This document shows, one piece after another, positions 28,612-37,468 of a DNA stretch of 64,000 bases (position 1 is its first letter; every line of letters starts with the position of its first letter). The notes below the pieces were generated by a model that saw only the letters and a program-made list of their open reading frames with translations, searched no databases and was not told the DNA's origin. Source of the stretch: UBA2357 sp002344625 (GTDB taxonomy: Bacteria; Pseudomonadota; Gammaproteobacteria; Burkholderiales; Rhodocyclaceae); contig CALKIH010000041.1 in NCBI GenBank assembly GCA_937995335.1, positions 62,001 through 126,000 on the forward strand, written 5' to 3'. The position numbers and the translations under genes are program-made.

Positions 28612-29001
28612 CGCCTATCACCTCGAATGAGATTTCCCGTCAGGCCGCAAGCTGAAGCTACCACATCTTGGCGCGCCGATGGCTCCGCCCTCGGGCCAGG
28701 AAGGGCACACACCGAATCAAACATGCCGTGTTCTCTCGGGGAGACCCCCTATCGTGGACATCGACGACAAGCACACGCCCCAAATCCGCGCGACCCGCGA
28801 GGGACCACCTGCGACACATCGAATACGGTCAGCATCGACGATCGAAGCCTCTCGCCGACACTTGTCGGATCACACGGACCATGGCTCCCGACGCTCCCGT
28901 GTATCGCAGATCTCGCGGTGTGAATCCTACCCACCACCACCGTTCCATGAAAGACAACGGCCCCCGAAGGGGCCGATTGATTGTTTCACCAGACGTTGGA
29001 C
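28612..29001. other. 390-bp intergenic region with terminator
   Basis: It holds the rho-independent terminator of the gene at 29002 (see 28958-28975) and, on the minus strand towards 28611, the presumed promoter of the propeller operon. No clear -35/-10 or sigma-54 site was found there; a TGG...TTGC pair near 28660 has the wrong spacing (12 instead of 10). Short frames on both strands are not protein-like. Confidence 0.5.
28958..28975 (-). terminator. Rho-independent terminator of the gene at 29002
   Basis: Perfect 7-bp GC stem CGGCCCC/GGGGCCG around the tetraloop TTCG (minus strand), followed by the T-rich stretch TTGTCTTTC, starting 27 nt after the stop codon. Confidence 0.9.
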
Positions 29002-31821
29002 CTATGGCAGGCAGCCCGCATCCACCGCCTGATTGACCCGCCCCTGGAACTCGGGCGAGAGCATGAACTGCCAGCGGACGTCTTCGCGACTCATGGCACG
29101 GGTAGCCAAGGCATTGTTCCAGGCATTGAAACCGCCCAGATCACCACCGCGACGCAAGAAGCCGTAGTACAGATCGGCGACGTACTGCGCATTGCTGCGC
29201 CCACGCGCGGCATACTCGGGCAGATTTGCGAACAGTCGAGAGATCGCGTCCACTTCCCCCGTCACCGCCGCACTGCCTACGCATTGGGCCGCCCTGAAAC
29301 GCGACAGCCAGTAGCCGAAGCCATCGCTGTCCGGCAGACGCCCCAACAGCCCGCGATAGAAGTCCACGATCAGGCTCACTTCCGGCCGTGTGACGGTCGT
29401 GCCGAACAGTCCACCTGTGTAGTTGGAGAACTCGGGTGAGAACAGGAAGTTGAACATCACGATGTCACGCGGAACCCCCGCGGCCAGCTGCCCCGTCCAG
29501 TAGTTCAGTCCCCCCGCTTCCGGCTCGCGGCGGAAGAAAGTCCGGTAGAGGTCGGTAACGAACTGGGTGCTGGAGGTATTGCGGCCGAGATACTCGGGGC
29601 TGTTGAAGAACTGGCCCGCCATCACCCGGAAAGCCTCGTTGACGTCGACGGACAGATCCTTTAGGCGCAGAGCTTCGTTGGTCCAGTACCCGAGCCCGCC
29701 TGAGTCTGGGCTGCGGCTGAGAATGGTCTGGTAGTAATCGGCGATCACGTCGCGCACCACCAGCCTGATGTCGTACTCGCCGATCAAGCTGGACACTGAC
29801 GTCAGCACCTGCTGCACGTCGCTCAAGTCGGGAAGTTTGGCCGCACCGACGATGTGAAAGTCGACGAGCGTTCCCAATGGTGGCGGATTACTGGTTCTGA
29901 CTTGCAGCGGGATGCGCACCTGCCGTGCCTGCCCGGGGGCCAGACTGGCGACATTTACCACCGTAAGCGTGCCCGCATCGCACCGGTAGCTATACCAGCA
30001 CGACGAGCTTGCCGCACCCTCGATGTTTGCCGGTACCACATTATTGAATTCGACCGGCAGCACGAAGCGCACACTGATGTCTTGCAAGGTCGCTGCGCCG
30101 GCCGTGTTGGTGTTGCGGACATCGATCACGAGTGACGAAGTGGTGCCCCGACCGAGCGGATCGACCGCAAGGTTGGCACGAACTTCAAGCGGCCGCTGCT
30201 GCCGGACGGAGGAAAGCGCACTCGCGCGCGCAGCCCAACGTGCAGCACCCGCCTCGCGCACCTGGGCCTCAGCTGCGAGCAACCGCCCCTGGGACCCTGA
30301 CTGATCGCGCACGCGCACATTGCGCACGACGCCCTTGCCCGACGGCAGGCTGCCCAACTGCCAGGTCACGTTCCTGCCGGACACGGTGCCGCCGTCCGGG
30401 TCGACGATCTGGACATTACCCGGCACTTCGAGCGACAGTAACGCCTCCGGGTTGAGCATGCCATTGTTGCTGGCTAGAACCCTGTAGTTCAGATTGCCGG
30501 AAGGTGACGAGGGCGCGGGATCCACGCCGACGCTCACGTCGAGCGGGCGCGACTGCTCGATGACCCCGGTGATGGAAGCAACCGAGTACTCGCCTGTGTT
30601 GTTCAGATAGGTGGCATACAAGCTGGTACCGAGCAGGCTGCCAAAAGGCGATGCCACCTCCGCAGACACCGGAAGCTGAAGCTCGCGACTCTCACCCGGC
30701 GCGAGCGACCCCAGGTTGAAAGCTGCCAAGGTTTCGCCGTCACAACGATACGAATACGAGCAGTCCCAAGAACCTGCACCCACAGTCTGACTCGGCGTCA
30801 TGTTCTGGACGTGGCGGGGCATGGTCAGGCGTACGGACACGTTTTCGAGCACGGCCCCGCCAGCGGCGTTCACGTTACTCGCGACAATCCGGTAAAAGAA
30901 CTGCTCGCCGCGTAGTACCGGGTCCACGTTCGAGACCACCGCAAGCCGCAGTGGCGAATCCGCACGCACGGCTGCAAGATGGCTGCTACGTGCCGTACGT
31001 CCCGCCCCCGACAGCTGCGCCTGCGCTTTCAGCACACGGCTTGCCACCCCGGAAGTGTCGCGCAACACCAGACGACGCTGATCGCCCTTGCCCGCGGCCA
31101 GATTAGGCACGGTCCAACGCACCACGCTGCCCACGACTGTTCCGCCACCCGCGTTCACAACCTGGACGCTCGCCGGCAGCGTGAACTCGAGTTGTCCATT
31201 GAGGAGGGCATCACTACCGCGGTTGCCGAGCGTAACCACGTAGTTCAGTTCACTATTCGGCGCCAAGGGGAGTGGCCCCGCATCAATGCGAACGTCTAGC
31301 GGCTGCGTGAACACCGCCCGGGTGGTAAGGGTGGCCTGTACCGGCGTTGCCACGTTGCCAGTATAAGTGGCTGCGAACGTCGTCCCCCTGTCCAGTGGAA
31401 GAGACCCAACCGGCACCGTGCCGAGAACTGTCATCGGGATCCGGATATCGCGGCTTTCGCCGGGTCTCAACAGGCCAAGATGGAAACGCGACAAACTACC
31501 TGGTCGGCATGAGTACGAATATTGGCAATTTACCGAATTAATTCCAACGACCTGATTAGGCGCGACATTCGCCATCTCGGCAGGCAAGGTGAACTCAACC
31601 TGCACGCCGTCGATAACCGCCCCCCCCGTTGGATTCGTGTTGGTCACGGTCAGCGAGTAGAAAAACTGCTCGCCGCGCTCAACGATGTCTGCGCTTGATG
31701 CAGCCTGGATGGCAATCGACGCAAACGAAGCGCTCGAGAACGCCCCTCCCCAGGCCAGGAAGGCAAGAAACAGAAGCCATCGCGAATTCGACCTCGAGGG
31801 CCAGGAGAATCTAGCTGACAC
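29002..31821 (-). CDS. Secreted DUF11-like repeat protein with DUF4214 C-terminal module
   Basis: 939 aa from GTG 31821 (GAGG 8 nt upstream). After a signal peptide (WLLFLAFLAWGGAFSSASF) come alternating Ig-like domains. Type A, about 145 aa, has RGEQFFYSLTVTNTNPTGGA and paired Cys in CQYSYSCRPG, CSYSYRCDGE and CWYSYRCDAG (three copies). Type B, about 125 aa, has LNYVVTLGNRGSDALLNGQ and LNYRVLASNNGMLNPEA (two copies). The order is A-B-A-B-A. Residues about 691-939 are four DUF4214 units (LSRSPDSGGLGYW, FRREPEAGGLNYW, LGRLPDSDGFGYW, LRRGGDLGGFNAW). A long surface stalk with a DUF4214 tip or anchor is a reasonable picture. A sigma-54-type promoter precedes the gene. Confidence 0.87.
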   Translation of the reverse strand: MSARFSWPSRSNSRWLLFLAFLAWGGAFSSASFASIAIQAASSADIVERGEQFFYSLTVTNTNPTGGAVIDGVQVEFTLPAEMANVAPNQVVGINSVNCQYSYSCRPGSLSRFHLGLLRPGESRDIRIPMTVLGTVPVGSLPLDRGTTFAATYTGNVATPVQATLTTRAVFTQPLDVRIDAGPLPLAPNSELNYVVTLGNRGSDALLNGQLEFTLPASVQVVNAGGGTVVGSVVRWTVPNLAAGKGDQRRLVLRDTSGVASRVLKAQAQLSGAGRTARSSHLAAVRADSPLRLAVVSNVDPVLRGEQFFYRIVASNVNAAGGAVLENVSVRLTMPRHVQNMTPSQTVGAGSWDCSYSYRCDGETLAAFNLGSLAPGESRELQLPVSAEVASPFGSLLGTSLYATYLNNTGEYSVASITGVIEQSRPLDVSVGVDPAPSSPSGNLNYRVLASNNGMLNPEALLSLEVPGNVQIVDPDGGTVSGRNVTWQLGSLPSGKGVVRNVRVRDQSGSQGRLLAAEAQVREAGAARWAARASALSSVRQQRPLEVRANLAVDPLGRGTTSSLVIDVRNTNTAGAATLQDISVRFVLPVEFNNVVPANIEGAASSSCWYSYRCDAGTLTVVNVASLAPGQARQVRIPLQVRTSNPPPLGTLVDFHIVGAAKLPDLSDVQQVLTSVSSLIGEYDIRLVVRDVIADYYQTILSRSPDSGGLGYWTNEALRLKDLSVDVNEAFRVMAGQFFNSPEYLGRNTSSTQFVTDLYRTFFRREPEAGGLNYWTGQLAAGVPRDIVMFNFLFSPEFSNYTGGLFGTTVTRPEVSLIVDFYRGLLGRLPDSDGFGYWLSRFRAAQCVGSAAVTGEVDAISRLFANLPEYAARGRSNAQYVADLYYGFLRRGGDLGGFNAWNNALATRAMSREDVRWQFMLSPEFQGRVNQAVDAGCLP

Positions 31822-31860
31822 GGCGGTACCTCATCGTTTTGGGCAAATTCATGCCCTTAA

Positions 31861-31875
31861 GCAACATACATACCA
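31861..31875 (-). promoter_or_regulatory. Sigma-54 (-24/-12) type promoter
   Basis: Minus strand TGGTATGTATGTTGC: GG and GC are separated by exactly 10 nt, and the site differs from TGGCACG-N4-TTGC only at two positions (C to T). It lies 40 nt upstream of the GTG start at 31821, giving a 5' leader of about 28 nt. A short inverted repeat GGGCA-N6-TGCCC (31841-31856) covers the expected transcription start. Confidence 0.6.
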
Positions 31876-31938
31876 CAACCACTAGCATGCTGTTCTATGG
31901 ATAAAATGCCTCCGCATGCAAGGCGCAAAGATTCACAG

Positions 31939-31957
31939 GTGTAAAAATTTTCGACAC
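31939..31957. promoter_or_regulatory. AT-rich inverted repeat, possible enhancer-binding-protein site
   Basis: GTGTAAAAATTTTCGACAC is a near-perfect palindrome (one mismatched pair) centred about 99 bp upstream of the start predicted from the sigma-54 site. That is the usual distance for an activator of sigma-54 polymerase. The stretch is very AT-rich for this window. The regulator is unknown; PrsK/PrsR-type control of exopolysaccharide genes is one possibility. Confidence 0.45.
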
Positions 31958-32002
31958 TTTTTTACTTTTGATCGACCCCATGACTGTTACGGGCCGAGCG
32001 TG

Positions 32003-32344
32003 TCAAGGCCGACGGTGGATGTCCGACTCGATCATCGCGAGACGCTGGTTAAGCCGCCTGAGATTGCGCTCGAGTCGGGTATTGGTGATGTCGGTCACGA
32101 GAGATTTGATGAACAGAATGATCGCCGCAACCAGCAACATCAGCGTGGGTGGGTAGCTGATGCCAACCGCGACCGCGACACGATCGATCAGTTGCGGCCA
32201 AATACCCAACACGGCCGCAACGCATGCAACTGCGAGCCAGAACGCGCCATGCGACAGATACAAGTGATCGCGCCGGATCAGGAGCAGGATACAGGCGGCC
32301 AATCCGATGCCAAGAAGCGATGTGGTCAAACCAAACGAAGTCAT
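32003..32344 (-). CDS. DUF2304 membrane protein
   Basis: 113 aa from ATG 32344, which overlaps the stop of the upstream fusion gene (ATGA). Three hydrophobic helices (about 5-22, 30-48, 58-78) are followed by a charged helical tail (RLERNLRRLNQRLAMIE). This is the size and layout of DUF2304, a small protein found beside GT2 sugar transferases and thought to be their membrane partner. Overlap with the gene whose C-terminal half is that kind of GT2 supports this. Confidence 0.85.
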   Translation of the reverse strand: MTSFGLTTSLLGIGLAACILLLIRRDHLYLSHGAFWLAVACVAAVLGIWPQLIDRVAVAVGISYPPTLMLLVAAIILFIKSLVTDITNTRLERNLRRLNQRLAMIESDIHRRP

Positions 32345-34176
32345 TGGCGAAAATGATGCTTTGGATGCCATCGTGCCAGGCACAACAGCGTACTCTCAAA
32401 CATGTATCGCCCCACCCGCAGCCAACTCGCAAAAATGCGCGAGGGGCCTACGGCACGGGGATACATGGCCACGGGGATCTCGGTAATCGTCAAACCGGCG
32501 TTGCGCAACATGAGCAAAACACCAAGATCTTGATAGTCGAGCAAGGTCGCCTCAGGCTCAGCCAGCACTTCGCATGCAATGCGGTTATAGCATCTGAAGC
32601 CGGAAGTCAGATCCTCGACCCGAAAGCCGGTGATCGCGCGAAAATACCGCCAGGCAATGCGCCGCGCCGTGCTGCCACGCTCCGGGTAAGCCCCTATCAC
32701 CACGTCGCACGACTCGGCGGCTCGGCGCATCTGGGGAATGTAAGCGGGCTCATGCTGCCCGTCTGCATCGAGCGTGATCACCTGAGCAAAGCCATTTCGC
32801 ATGGCATAGCGAATTCCCGTCTGCATCGCACCCCATGCCCCCATGGAGAGAACCGGCGTCAGTACCGTGGCCCCTGCCTTTCGTGCAAGCTCGGCAGTGC
32901 CGTCGACACTTTGGTCGTCAATCACCACAATATGTTCGAGCCCCTGATCGAGCACGGCCCGAATGACGCCGGCAATCGTAGCCGCCTCGTCCCGGGCGGG
33001 AATCACAACCAACGGTTGGCCGATCTCCCGGACAGGGGCGATTTCGGGCAGCGGATAGCATGCCCGCACACGTCTCGCCACTGCCTGGCAATCGAAGTGG
33101 GTGACAAGCGCGGCACGCGCGCAATCACCGAATCGTCGGGCACTTTCGACATCTGCACGAATAAGGTCGATAGCGGCTCTCCAAGCATCGACATCACCAA
33201 CCGGAACGGTGATGCCGGCTCCGCTGCTACGTACCAGCCATGGCAACCCGGAACCCCGCACGTCGCTGACGATACACGGCTTACCATGGGCCATTGCCTC
33301 GAGCACCGCGATGCCGAATGATTCTGTACGCTCACAGGAAGCTAGGCAGAAAACGTCGCACGTTTCCAGGAGTCGGCGCTTTTCATCCTCATCGACAGCG
33401 CCACAGAGCGTCACGTTCGCGCTCCTGCCCTGTTGCTCGATTCTGGCGATACGCTCGGCAAGCTGGGCCCGCCACTCACCACTACCCGCAATCAGAACAT
33501 GTACGCCAGGCAAGCCTTCTGCAACCTCGATGAGCGTATGAAAACCCTTGTAGTGCGCGAGCCGGCCTATCGACAGCACACGCATTTTTCCGTCGGGCCA
33601 AGCCGGCACGCCGCTCGAGAGCGCATTCGAAGCCGTCATCCGACTCAGATCGAGCCCCAAAGGAATGACGGCACATTTATCGCGCCAAGGCCGCAAGGGT
33701 CTGGAGGCTTCGAGGTAATCCGGCGACGTGACGATGATCCGCTGCGCCTGTGCAAGCACGGCCTCTTCAAAGAATCGATAAAAACCGGAATAGGCGAGGG
33801 ACAGCACCGACAGCTTCTTGGTCGCCAACACGTCAGACTGCCAATGCACGACCCACGGGCGCTCACGTGCGCTGGCGAGCGTGAGCGCCCAGAACACCGA
33901 CGGATTGGGCATGTGCAGATGCAACACATCGGGCTCGAAGCGACGGATCGCCCTAGTCAACGTAGCTCGAAAAGCCGGTGAGATCGGCGTATAGACGAGT
34001 TGCATCGCCACCGGCACCCGCATCAGCCATTCAGGATCGTCGGATCGAGCCTCACCGTGCACCAGCGCGAAACTCTCGTCTCCGGCTGCTCGCTGTGCCC
34101 CCACCAGATCGGCCAGAAACACTTCCATCCCACCGGGGTCGGGCGGAAAGTACTTGCCGATATGGAGGATACGCAT
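32341..34176 (-). CDS. GT4-GT2 fusion glycosyltransferase
   Basis: 611 aa from ATG 34176 (MRILHIGKYFPPDPGGMEVFLADL); the open frame further upstream lacks a conserved start. Residues 1-370 form a GT4 enzyme with GRLAHYKGFHTLIEVAEGL and the motif ESFGIAVLEAM. Residues about 380-611 form a DPM-like GT2 domain with VIPARDEAATIAG, IVVIDDQSVDGTAEL, ITLDADGQHEP and the DLTSGFRCYNR segment. The two enzymes are usually separate proteins in glycan loci. The GT2 half probably charges a lipid phosphate and would work with the overlapping DUF2304 gene. Confidence 0.88.
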   Translation of the reverse strand: MRILHIGKYFPPDPGGMEVFLADLVGAQRAAGDESFALVHGEARSDDPEWLMRVPVAMQLVYTPISPAFRATLTRAIRRFEPDVLHLHMPNPSVFWALTLASARERPWVVHWQSDVLATKKLSVLSLAYSGFYRFFEEAVLAQAQRIIVTSPDYLEASRPLRPWRDKCAVIPLGLDLSRMTASNALSSGVPAWPDGKMRVLSIGRLAHYKGFHTLIEVAEGLPGVHVLIAGSGEWRAQLAERIARIEQQGRSANVTLCGAVDEDEKRRLLETCDVFCLASCERTESFGIAVLEAMAHGKPCIVSDVRGSGLPWLVRSSGAGITVPVGDVDAWRAAIDLIRADVESARRFGDCARAALVTHFDCQAVARRVRACYPLPEIAPVREIGQPLVVIPARDEAATIAGVIRAVLDQGLEHIVVIDDQSVDGTAELARKAGATVLTPVLSMGAWGAMQTGIRYAMRNGFAQVITLDADGQHEPAYIPQMRRAAESCDVVIGAYPERGSTARRIAWRYFRAITGFRVEDLTSGFRCYNRIACEVLAEPEATLLDYQDLGVLLMLRNAGLTITEIPVAMYPRAVGPSRIFASWLRVGRYMFESTLLCLARWHPKHHFRQ

Positions 34177-34241
34177 TGGTCTCAAGCCTGACGCAAGCGG
34201 GACGACTTGTCGCCGACCTGGGTGGAATTGCACTGGCCCGG

Positions 34242-34270
34242 ATTCTACTCAATCGAACATATCGCAGCAA
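34242..34270 (-). promoter_or_regulatory. Probable sigma-70 promoter of the GT4-GT2 gene
   Basis: Minus strand TTGCTG, 17-nt spacer, TAGAAT. The -10 matches the consensus at 5 of 6 bases and the -35 at 3 of 6. It lies 66 nt upstream of ATG 34176 in the 137-bp gap after the VanZ-like gene, so the fusion gene can be transcribed independently. Confidence 0.5.
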
Positions 34271-34313
34271 TCCGTTTCATTCATTTATTCATCTATTTAC
34301 GATGATATTCTTG

Positions 34314-35348
34314 CTAGCGTCGCGCTTCATTCGACACGTGGATGACCGGCTGAATGGCTGGCCTCCGACGCAGCCATTCCCACGGCCACAACGGGTAGCG
34401 GCCATAAACCAGTCCGAACAAGGCCATGAAGGTGAACGCCCGCAGCGGATCGAGAATGAGATAAACGTCATGACGCTGCCCAACTGCCATGCCGCCCAGC
34501 ACACCAGCCTCACGCTCCAGATACAGACGCCACCCATACTCCTCGCTGAATACCAGACCGCCTGGCGGCACTGGCGCAGCAGGCTGCGTCACAATGCCAC
34601 CGATCACCAGCAACCACGATACGGCAATCGTCAACACACCAGCGACAAGCAGTTCAGCGAGGGGGAGACTGGAACCACGCAGCGACACGTGACGCCCGGC
34701 ACCGCACAGGCTTGCACCGTAGTACAACATCACGCCCGCAGCCGCGGCAACAAGGTTCACCAGGATATCGTTGAAATCGAGGTGCAATCCATACGCAGGT
34801 GCGATCCAGACGTATTGCTGAAGCTCGTCCGCCGTGCCCAGCAAGGCAGCCCAGAACAGGATCCGGCCAGGCACCCATCGTGCTCTTTCAGGATCGTACG
34901 CACGTGCAAGCAACCATGCCAACAAGGCATATTGCGGATAATGAGCAAACTCGTTGATCGAAAAAGTCAGGTACCGATCGATGACCATGGCACATGCGAA
35001 CCAGCCCACCCACCACAGGCCGAACCGCGCCGGTTGTGTGCATGCGCGAGCCTGACGATAAAGGCAAACGAACAAACACAGCAGTCCGGCCACCACGACA
35101 ACCGGAACCAGGTCGGAGAACCGAAAGCTTCCAAACGAAGCTTGGCGCGGGCTGACGAGCCAAAGTGAAAACTCGAGATGTGTGAGGCTGGTCACGACGA
35201 ACCAGGCGATTGCCACGAACCACCATGGCCACACACGTTGCCGGATGGAAAACGACAACCCGACTGGCGGATGCGGCAAGCGGATCTCCTCCACTACACG
35301 CTTGTTCTGCGCGAGATCAGAGGGCATTCCAGAAATAGGATTCTGCAT
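34314..35348 (-). CDS. VanZ-like family membrane protein
   Basis: 344 aa, about eight hydrophobic segments. The VanZ signature is spread over INEFAHYPQYALLAWLLARA, GTADELQQYVW and DFNDILVNLVAAAAGVM (residues about 125-225). The remaining C-terminal part (about 235-330) has a beta-rich loop between helices. VanZ proteins occur in antibiotic resistance and envelope loci without a known reaction. It begins 16 bp after the stop of the upstream gene, so it is probably co-transcribed. No clear ribosome site is seen at ATG 35348. Confidence 0.8.
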   Translation of the reverse strand: MQNPISGMPSDLAQNKRVVEEIRLPHPPVGLSFSIRQRVWPWWFVAIAWFVVTSLTHLEFSLWLVSPRQASFGSFRFSDLVPVVVVAGLLCLFVCLYRQARACTQPARFGLWWVGWFACAMVIDRYLTFSINEFAHYPQYALLAWLLARAYDPERARWVPGRILFWAALLGTADELQQYVWIAPAYGLHLDFNDILVNLVAAAAGVMLYYGASLCGAGRHVSLRGSSLPLAELLVAGVLTIAVSWLLVIGGIVTQPAAPVPPGGLVFSEEYGWRLYLEREAGVLGGMAVGQRHDVYLILDPLRAFTFMALFGLVYGRYPLWPWEWLRRRPAIQPVIHVSNEARR

Positions 35349-35364
35349 CGCGCGCCATGTCGGC

Positions 35365-37398
35365 TCAGTATCGCGTGAGCGGCCCGGTCCGAAACGGACT
35401 CACCTGGTTGGTATCCAGCCCCACGCCAACCTCGCTGGGTAGATCCAGGTCCGGATGCGCACGCACCCCACGCCATACCCGGCCGTTGCCGCCCCCTTCG
35501 CAAGCATCCGGATAGCGATCATCGCCACCGAGATCCAAGAACAACCCCATGCCCGTCAGCGATTCGCGCAGACTGCCCGGCTGACTCACCATGGCGAAAC
35601 CCAAACCCTGGCATTGTCGGCCGGCAAGATCATAGACGTCGTTTCCACCGAGATCCGCGAATACGCCGACGCCATTGTCGTGCCCGGCCCCGAATCCGAG
35701 ATTTCCCAGTCGATACTGGTCGTCGCCACCACTGTCGAGAAAAAACGCCATCGACAAATCATGCGCCGCACCGATCGAAGTCGAATGGCTGGCGCTGTAT
35801 CGACCGGCCCCATCCCCGAGACTGAGGAACACCCCAGCCGCACGATGCGCGGACGCCGCCATGGCATACCAGGCGGCCTCGAAGCGGTCGTCGCCCCCCC
35901 CGTCCACGAGTAAACCCGCGCCTTCCCAGAAACCCGCCCCTTGGGCGAACACCTGGGCGACGTAGTGATCGTTTCCGGCCAGATCGAACAAGGCGCCGAT
36001 GCCTCCCGCCAGCGAGCGACCATCGAGATGATCTGCACGCAGGCCCCTGCCCGCCCCCTGGCCCATCGACAGGTTACGCTCGGGCAATTGCGCCGAGGGG
36101 CTAAGCAAGGGCTCGTTGCCGAGACGATAGCGATCATCCCCGGCCACGTCGACCAGCAACGCGACACCGCCTGGACCGGCCGACCCCTGGGCATGGGTCA
36201 GCGCATCGAAGACATCGTCGCCCTGCCGGCTGAGCACCAACGCAAGCCCACCGAGGGCGAACCCCTGGGCATGCCCGGTCGCGACGAAATGATCGCTGCC
36301 CCCATCATCGACCAGCAGGCTGGCGCCGAACACGGCGGCGGACTGCGCCATGCCCTGCGCCTCATGGCGGTCATTGCCGTCGGTATCCCACAGGATTCCA
36401 TAGCCCATCACGGCGGCCGACGGGCAGGCAGCGGCGTCGCGGGCGATGTAAACGTCATCGCCACCGACATCGGCCAGCACCGAGATCCGCCCGCGGTGCA
36501 CATCGAGTGCGGTTGCGAACTCATAGCGATCGTTACCACCGACATCGATGACGAGCAGCGGATCGACCAGAGTGTGGGCGTTGTCGTCGCCGGTGGTATC
36601 GATCACGATAATGCCCAACGGTGTGTCGACATGCCAGGCCACCCGCGGCAGATCGTCTGCCGCCTCGAGAAACGCGATCATGCGCTGTGTGGCGGCGACA
36701 AGGTCCTGCATGCCGGCAAGCAGCGCGATCATCTCGAGCGCCGGTAGCAGGCGCCGGAAATCGGTCGCCTCGAAAAGCACCATCCGGCCATCAACCGCCT
36801 GACGTAGCAACAAGGCAGGCGTAAGCTCGGATGGCATCGCCGCCAGCGCACGCTGCCGAAATTGCTCGGCGACGACAATGGCTTCGAGCAGCTCGGCCAG
36901 TTCGTCGCGCAAGGCATCCGCGCGCTTGAGGTCTGGCAAGGACAATTCAGGACCCGGTCCGCCGGCCGCCGACCCTGCGGCAATCGCACGGAGCGCACGC
37001 GCCAAACGGCCGGCCGAATCCGGGGTGTCGCCAGCAGCGCCAGCCGATGGCACCGAACCCGGTATGCGCCAGACCTCGGCACCAGTGAGCGCACCCGCGA
37101 CCAGGAGCAGCGCATGCGGCGAATCCGCCGCGTCACGAACAACGCGATCCAGCATTCCCACACGATAGGGCGCGTTCAAGGGCGCATCCATCAGCGCGCG
37201 ATAAAAGGGCAACTGCTGCACACGGGTCGCCGACGCGTCTAGGCGCGCCCGATCAGGGACGACCGAAACAGACTCGACGCCGGCATCATGCAACAAACGC
37301 TCCAGCGCCGGATCGGTGATGCCACCAGCCACGCGCGTCGGCCACGCCACGACAAGACATGACGCCAGGCAGGCGACGATCCACACGCCACGAATCAC
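35365..37398 (-). CDS. Secreted protein with about 12 GGDD-type repeats
   Basis: 677 aa from GTG 37398, which has GAGG 7 nt upstream and starts directly with a signal peptide (VIRGVWIVACLASCLVVAWP); an ATG at 37515 would put 39 charged residues before it. The first 290 residues are helical with no known domain. From there to the end runs a repeat of about 30 aa with the core L-L-V-D-x-G-G-D-D-x-Y (VIDVGGNDRYEF, LADVGGDDVYIA, LVDDGGSDHFVA, LVDGGGDDRFEA, FLDSGGDDQYRL, FADLGGNDVYDL, FLDLGGDDRYPD and others, 12-13 copies), often with AQG between copies. It looks like an acidic, perhaps calcium-binding beta-solenoid, but it differs from RTX nonapeptides. Function unknown. Confidence 0.8.
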   Translation of the reverse strand: MIRGVWIVACLASCLVVAWPTRVAGGITDPALERLLHDAGVESVSVVPDRARLDASATRVQQLPFYRALMDAPLNAPYRVGMLDRVVRDAADSPHALLLVAGALTGAEVWRIPGSVPSAGAAGDTPDSAGRLARALRAIAAGSAAGGPGPELSLPDLKRADALRDELAELLEAIVVAEQFRQRALAAMPSELTPALLLRQAVDGRMVLFEATDFRRLLPALEMIALLAGMQDLVAATQRMIAFLEAADDLPRVAWHVDTPLGIIVIDTTGDDNAHTLVDPLLVIDVGGNDRYEFATALDVHRGRISVLADVGGDDVYIARDAAACPSAAVMGYGILWDTDGNDRHEAQGMAQSAAVFGASLLVDDGGSDHFVATGHAQGFALGGLALVLSRQGDDVFDALTHAQGSAGPGGVALLVDVAGDDRYRLGNEPLLSPSAQLPERNLSMGQGAGRGLRADHLDGRSLAGGIGALFDLAGNDHYVAQVFAQGAGFWEGAGLLVDGGGDDRFEAAWYAMAASAHRAAGVFLSLGDGAGRYSASHSTSIGAAHDLSMAFFLDSGGDDQYRLGNLGFGAGHDNGVGVFADLGGNDVYDLAGRQCQGLGFAMVSQPGSLRESLTGMGLFLDLGGDDRYPDACEGGGNGRVWRGVRAHPDLDLPSEVGVGLDTNQVSPFRTGPLTRY

Positions 37399-37468
37399 CG
37401 TCTGCCTCTTTCGGTGCGCATCACTGCTACCAGACGGTCGATCGCACCCACAGCGCAGTTGAGCCCCC

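Noticed and set aside
28660..28680. Sigma-54-like TGG...TTGC before the propeller operon (minus strand)
   Set aside because: The GG-GC spacing is 12 nt instead of 10.
24952..35901. Further C8/G8 runs (about 24952, 31620, 35894) as phase-variation tracts
   Set aside because: They lie deep inside long genes, and such runs are expected by chance about ten times in 64 kb at this GC content.
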